From: Rhizobium sp. ASV20
Lineage (GTDB): Bacteria > Pseudomonadota > Alphaproteobacteria > Rhizobiales > Rhizobiaceae
Length of the DNA stretch: 64,000 nt
Assembly: GCF_016429015.1 (NCBI RefSeq)
Contig: NZ_JAELTU010000018.1
Location: 1-64,000, forward strand
Direction of reading: 5' to 3'
The translations under genes were made by a program, and so were the position numbers. The notes below the pieces were generated by a model. That model made no database searches, was not told the DNA's origin, and worked only from the letters and a program-made list of their open reading frames with translations. Positions 62,656-64,000 of this stretch are shown here, in pieces. The first letter of the stretch is position 1, and each line of letters starts with the position of its first letter.

Positions 62656-62994
62656 TCAATCGCCGGCGCCGGGATTCGTCGAGAAATATTTCTCGAACTT
62701 GCCCTGTTCGCCGTCCATCTCCTTAGCCTCCGGCAGCGCATCGCGCTTGACGGTGATGTTCGGCCAGATGGATGCGTATTCGGCATTGATCTTCAGCCAC
62801 TTGTCGAGGCCCGGCTCCGTATCGGGCTTGATCGCCTCGGCAGGACATTCCGGCTCGCAGACGCCGCAATCGATGCATTCGTCGGGATGGATGACGAGGA
62901 AGTTCTCGCCTTCGTAGAAGCAGTCAACGGGGCAGACTTCTACGCAATCGGTATACTTGCAGCGGATGCAATTGTCGGTCACGACATATGTCAT
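62656..62994 (-). CDS. fdxA: Ferredoxin FdxA (7Fe type)
   Basis: A 112-residue electron carrier with a 3Fe-4S and a 4Fe-4S cluster. Cysteines are in [17 protein letters not shown] (9-25) and [11 protein letters not shown] (40-50), as in the FdxA group with its long C-terminal tail. I chose ATG 62994 ([12 protein letters not shown]), with GGAG upstream; the earlier frame adds a non-conserved leader. It is in the same direction as the S4 gene upstream and carD downstream. Confidence 0.96.
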   Translation of the reverse strand: MTYVVTDNCIRCKYTDCVEVCPVDCFYEGENFLVIHPDECIDCGVCEPECPAEAIKPDTEPGLDKWLKINAEYASIWPNITVKRDALPEAKEMDGEQGKFEKYFSTNPGAGD

Positions 62995-63200
62995 GAAGCA
63001 CTCCAGGAATGTCTCTAGCTTCCGCGGTTGCGCAACCTGGAACGTCGCACCCTTCCACGGAGCCGAACGAGCAGACGAATGCGCATTGCGCAAACTCGCC
63101 GTCCGGCTGGTTACCGGCAGGTTGATCGTGAGGTATCGACTTTATCAGCCAATTTCAAGGACAAACAATCTTCAAAACAGCCAGTGGAAGACAGAGTTTT

Positions 63201-63605
63201 CTAATCATCATCCGAGATCAGGCGATCGATCGCGCGCCGATCGCGCTTTGTCGGTCTGCCGCTGCCCGGCGCCCGCTGCGCCTGCTCGAAGGGGGTGAGG
63301 TGTTTTGTCTCACTGGGTGGCGGCGTCTGGTCTTCGTAGAGCAGCTTGGCTTCCTCGAAAGGCCCCCTTCGCTCGCCGGGCGCCCGCACGACGAGGATGA
63401 TGTCACGGCGCTCGAGAGTAAGCTCTATACGATCGCCGACCTTGAGGTTGTGGCTGGGCTGCACGACGCGCTCGCCGTTCACCCGCACATTGCCGTTCTG
63501 CACATAGACTTGGGCCAGCGAGCGGGATTTCACCATGCGGGCAAAGAAGAGCCATTTGTCGATGCGCTGACGCGAACCGGAAAATGGCTGCTTCTCGTCC
63601 TTCAT
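63201..63605 (-). CDS. S4-domain RNA-binding protein (Hsp15/HslR-like)
   Basis: A 134-residue basic protein with an N-terminal S4 domain (QRIDKWLFFARMVKSRSLAQ and VNGERVVQPSHNLKVGDRIEL). HslR proteins bind the free 50S subunit carrying nascent chains after heat shock. The C-terminal half is rich in Arg/Pro, with a basic tail (GSGRPTKRDRRAIDRLI). It starts 3 bases after the helicase stop and so belongs to the same operon. Confidence 0.92.
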   Translation of the reverse strand: MKDEKQPFSGSRQRIDKWLFFARMVKSRSLAQVYVQNGNVRVNGERVVQPSHNLKVGDRIELTLERRDIILVVRAPGERRGPFEEAKLLYEDQTPPPSETKHLTPFEQAQRAPGSGRPTKRDRRAIDRLISDDD

Positions 63606-63608
63606 GGC

Positions 63609-64000
63609 TTATTTCTTCATCTGCTCCTTGAGGGCAGCGAGCTTTGCGAACGGAGAATCCGGATCGATCGGCTTTTCCTTGCGCGGCGGCTTGGCTTCGA
63701 AGCGCAAAGGCTGCGATGCGCCACGGTTGTTACGATCATTCCGGTTGTTGCGGTCATTCCGATCGCCCCGCTCCTGACGGTCGTTACGCTCGCCACGTCC
63801 ACCCTGTTGCTGCGGACGTCCGCCCTCGCGATTGTTTCCGCGCGGACCCTTATCACCACTGCGAGCTTCGCGCCCATCGCGGCGATCCCGACCTTCGCGG
63901 TTACCTTCACCACTTGCCTGCTCGCCGCCACCACGACGATTGCCCTGTTGACCGCGGCCTTCGCCCTGCTGGCCGCGGCGATCGCCGTGACCACGGCCGC
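63609..64000 (-). CDS. Helicase with RG/NR-rich C-terminal tail (partial, C-terminus only)
   Basis: This open frame enters from the right edge and ends at TAA 63609-63611. About 130 residues are visible. They are low-complexity: GRG, RGQQGEGRGQQGNRRGG, then repeats of ERGDRN and NDRNNR, ending in a conserved-looking segment (LRFEAKPPRKEKPIDPDSPF followed by AKLAALKEQMKK). Such tails occur on the rhizobial MgpS-type superfamily II helicase that precedes the S4 and fdxA genes elsewhere. The helicase core lies outside the window, so the name is inferred from tail and position. The stop is 3 bases from the S4 start codon. Confidence 0.8.
   Translation of the reverse strand, partial: GRGHGDRRGQQGEGRGQQGNRRGGGEQASGEGNREGRDRRDGREARSGDKGPRGNNREGGRPQQQGGRGERNDRQERGDRNDRNNRNDRNNRGASQPLRFEAKPPRKEKPIDPDSPFAKLAALKEQMKK

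Noticed and set aside
63617..63994. 125-codon frame rich in Ala/Val (MVTAIAAASRAKAAV)
   Set aside because: It is the shifted reading of the RGQQ/NDRN-rich helicase tail. The other frame gives a sensible C-terminus and a stop 3 bases before the S4 gene.
1..64000. Mobile elements, CRISPR arrays or tRNA genes
   Set aside because: No transposase or integrase frame, no regularly spaced repeats and no cloverleaf-like sequence were seen in reading both strands.

Overview
The window reads as chromosome of a fast-growing alphaproteobacterium of the Rhizobiaceae, most likely the genus Rhizobium. The reasons are the high GC content, the many solute-binding ABC sugar uptake and Gfo/Idh/MocA dehydrogenase operons, a SAM-II riboswitch in front of metA, an RpoH2-type sigma factor next to CarD, FdxA, an S4-domain protein and an RG-rich helicase, and a carrier-protein amino acid ligase of the kind described from Bradyrhizobium and Agrobacterium. 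No rRNA, tRNA, phage, insertion sequence or CRISPR array was seen.

Layout. 1-11 kb holds two carbohydrate loci: an ABC importer (minus strand) divergent from a ROK regulator with a Gfo/Idh dehydrogenase and a ThuA-like protein, then a lone Tat-exported binding protein divergent from a LacI regulator with a DUF2264 protein and a 2-hydroxyacid dehydrogenase. 11.4 kb is a lytic transglycosylase lipoprotein. 12-25 kb is a larger catabolic region: a dehydrogenase and an enolase-superfamily dehydratase, a TetR regulator, a six-gene ABC/dehydrogenase operon, and a convergent GH2 glycosidase. Two near-identical palindromes next to TTGACA boxes flank the tetR gene and probably tie both sides into one regulon. 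25-28.4 kb is a four-gene operon of unknown product: carrier protein, acyl-CoA dehydrogenase homologue, amino acid:carrier-protein ligase and a DUF1839 protein. 28.7-31.6 kb is the elongation factor P module: epmB, epmA and efp.

31.7-41.3 kb is mixed: an SbmA/BacA-type ABC protein with a degenerate nucleotide-binding domain, a MoxR ATPase with a Nudix hydrolase, SAM-II-controlled metA joined to a VWA protein, a TetR-controlled membrane protein, a GNAT acetyltransferase and aldose epimerase. 41.4-45.3 kb is an amino-sugar operon (GntR, SIS deaminase, NagA) plus a second SIS protein. 45.4-49.7 kb is an RND efflux pair. 50-52.5 kb carries an ABC-F protein and thiamine diphosphokinase. 52.6-54.8 kb is a MarR/MFS drug-efflux pair. 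55-58.6 kb is the thiamine importer thiBPQ behind a TPP riboswitch. 58.8-64 kb is a conserved rhizobial housekeeping block: M48 protease with LysM, RpoH2, CarD, FdxA, S4 protein and the C-terminus of a helicase.

The genes interact mostly within operons. Thiamine taken up by ThiBPQ can be converted to TPP by the nearby diphosphokinase. EpmA and EpmB modify the lysine seen at position 34 of EF-P. The dehydrogenases, glycosidase and dehydratase of 12-25 kb probably process the sugar acid or glycoside imported by the operon's transporter. The least explained systems are the carrier-protein operon at 25-28.4 kb and the ABC protein with an apparently dead ATPase at 31.7 kb.
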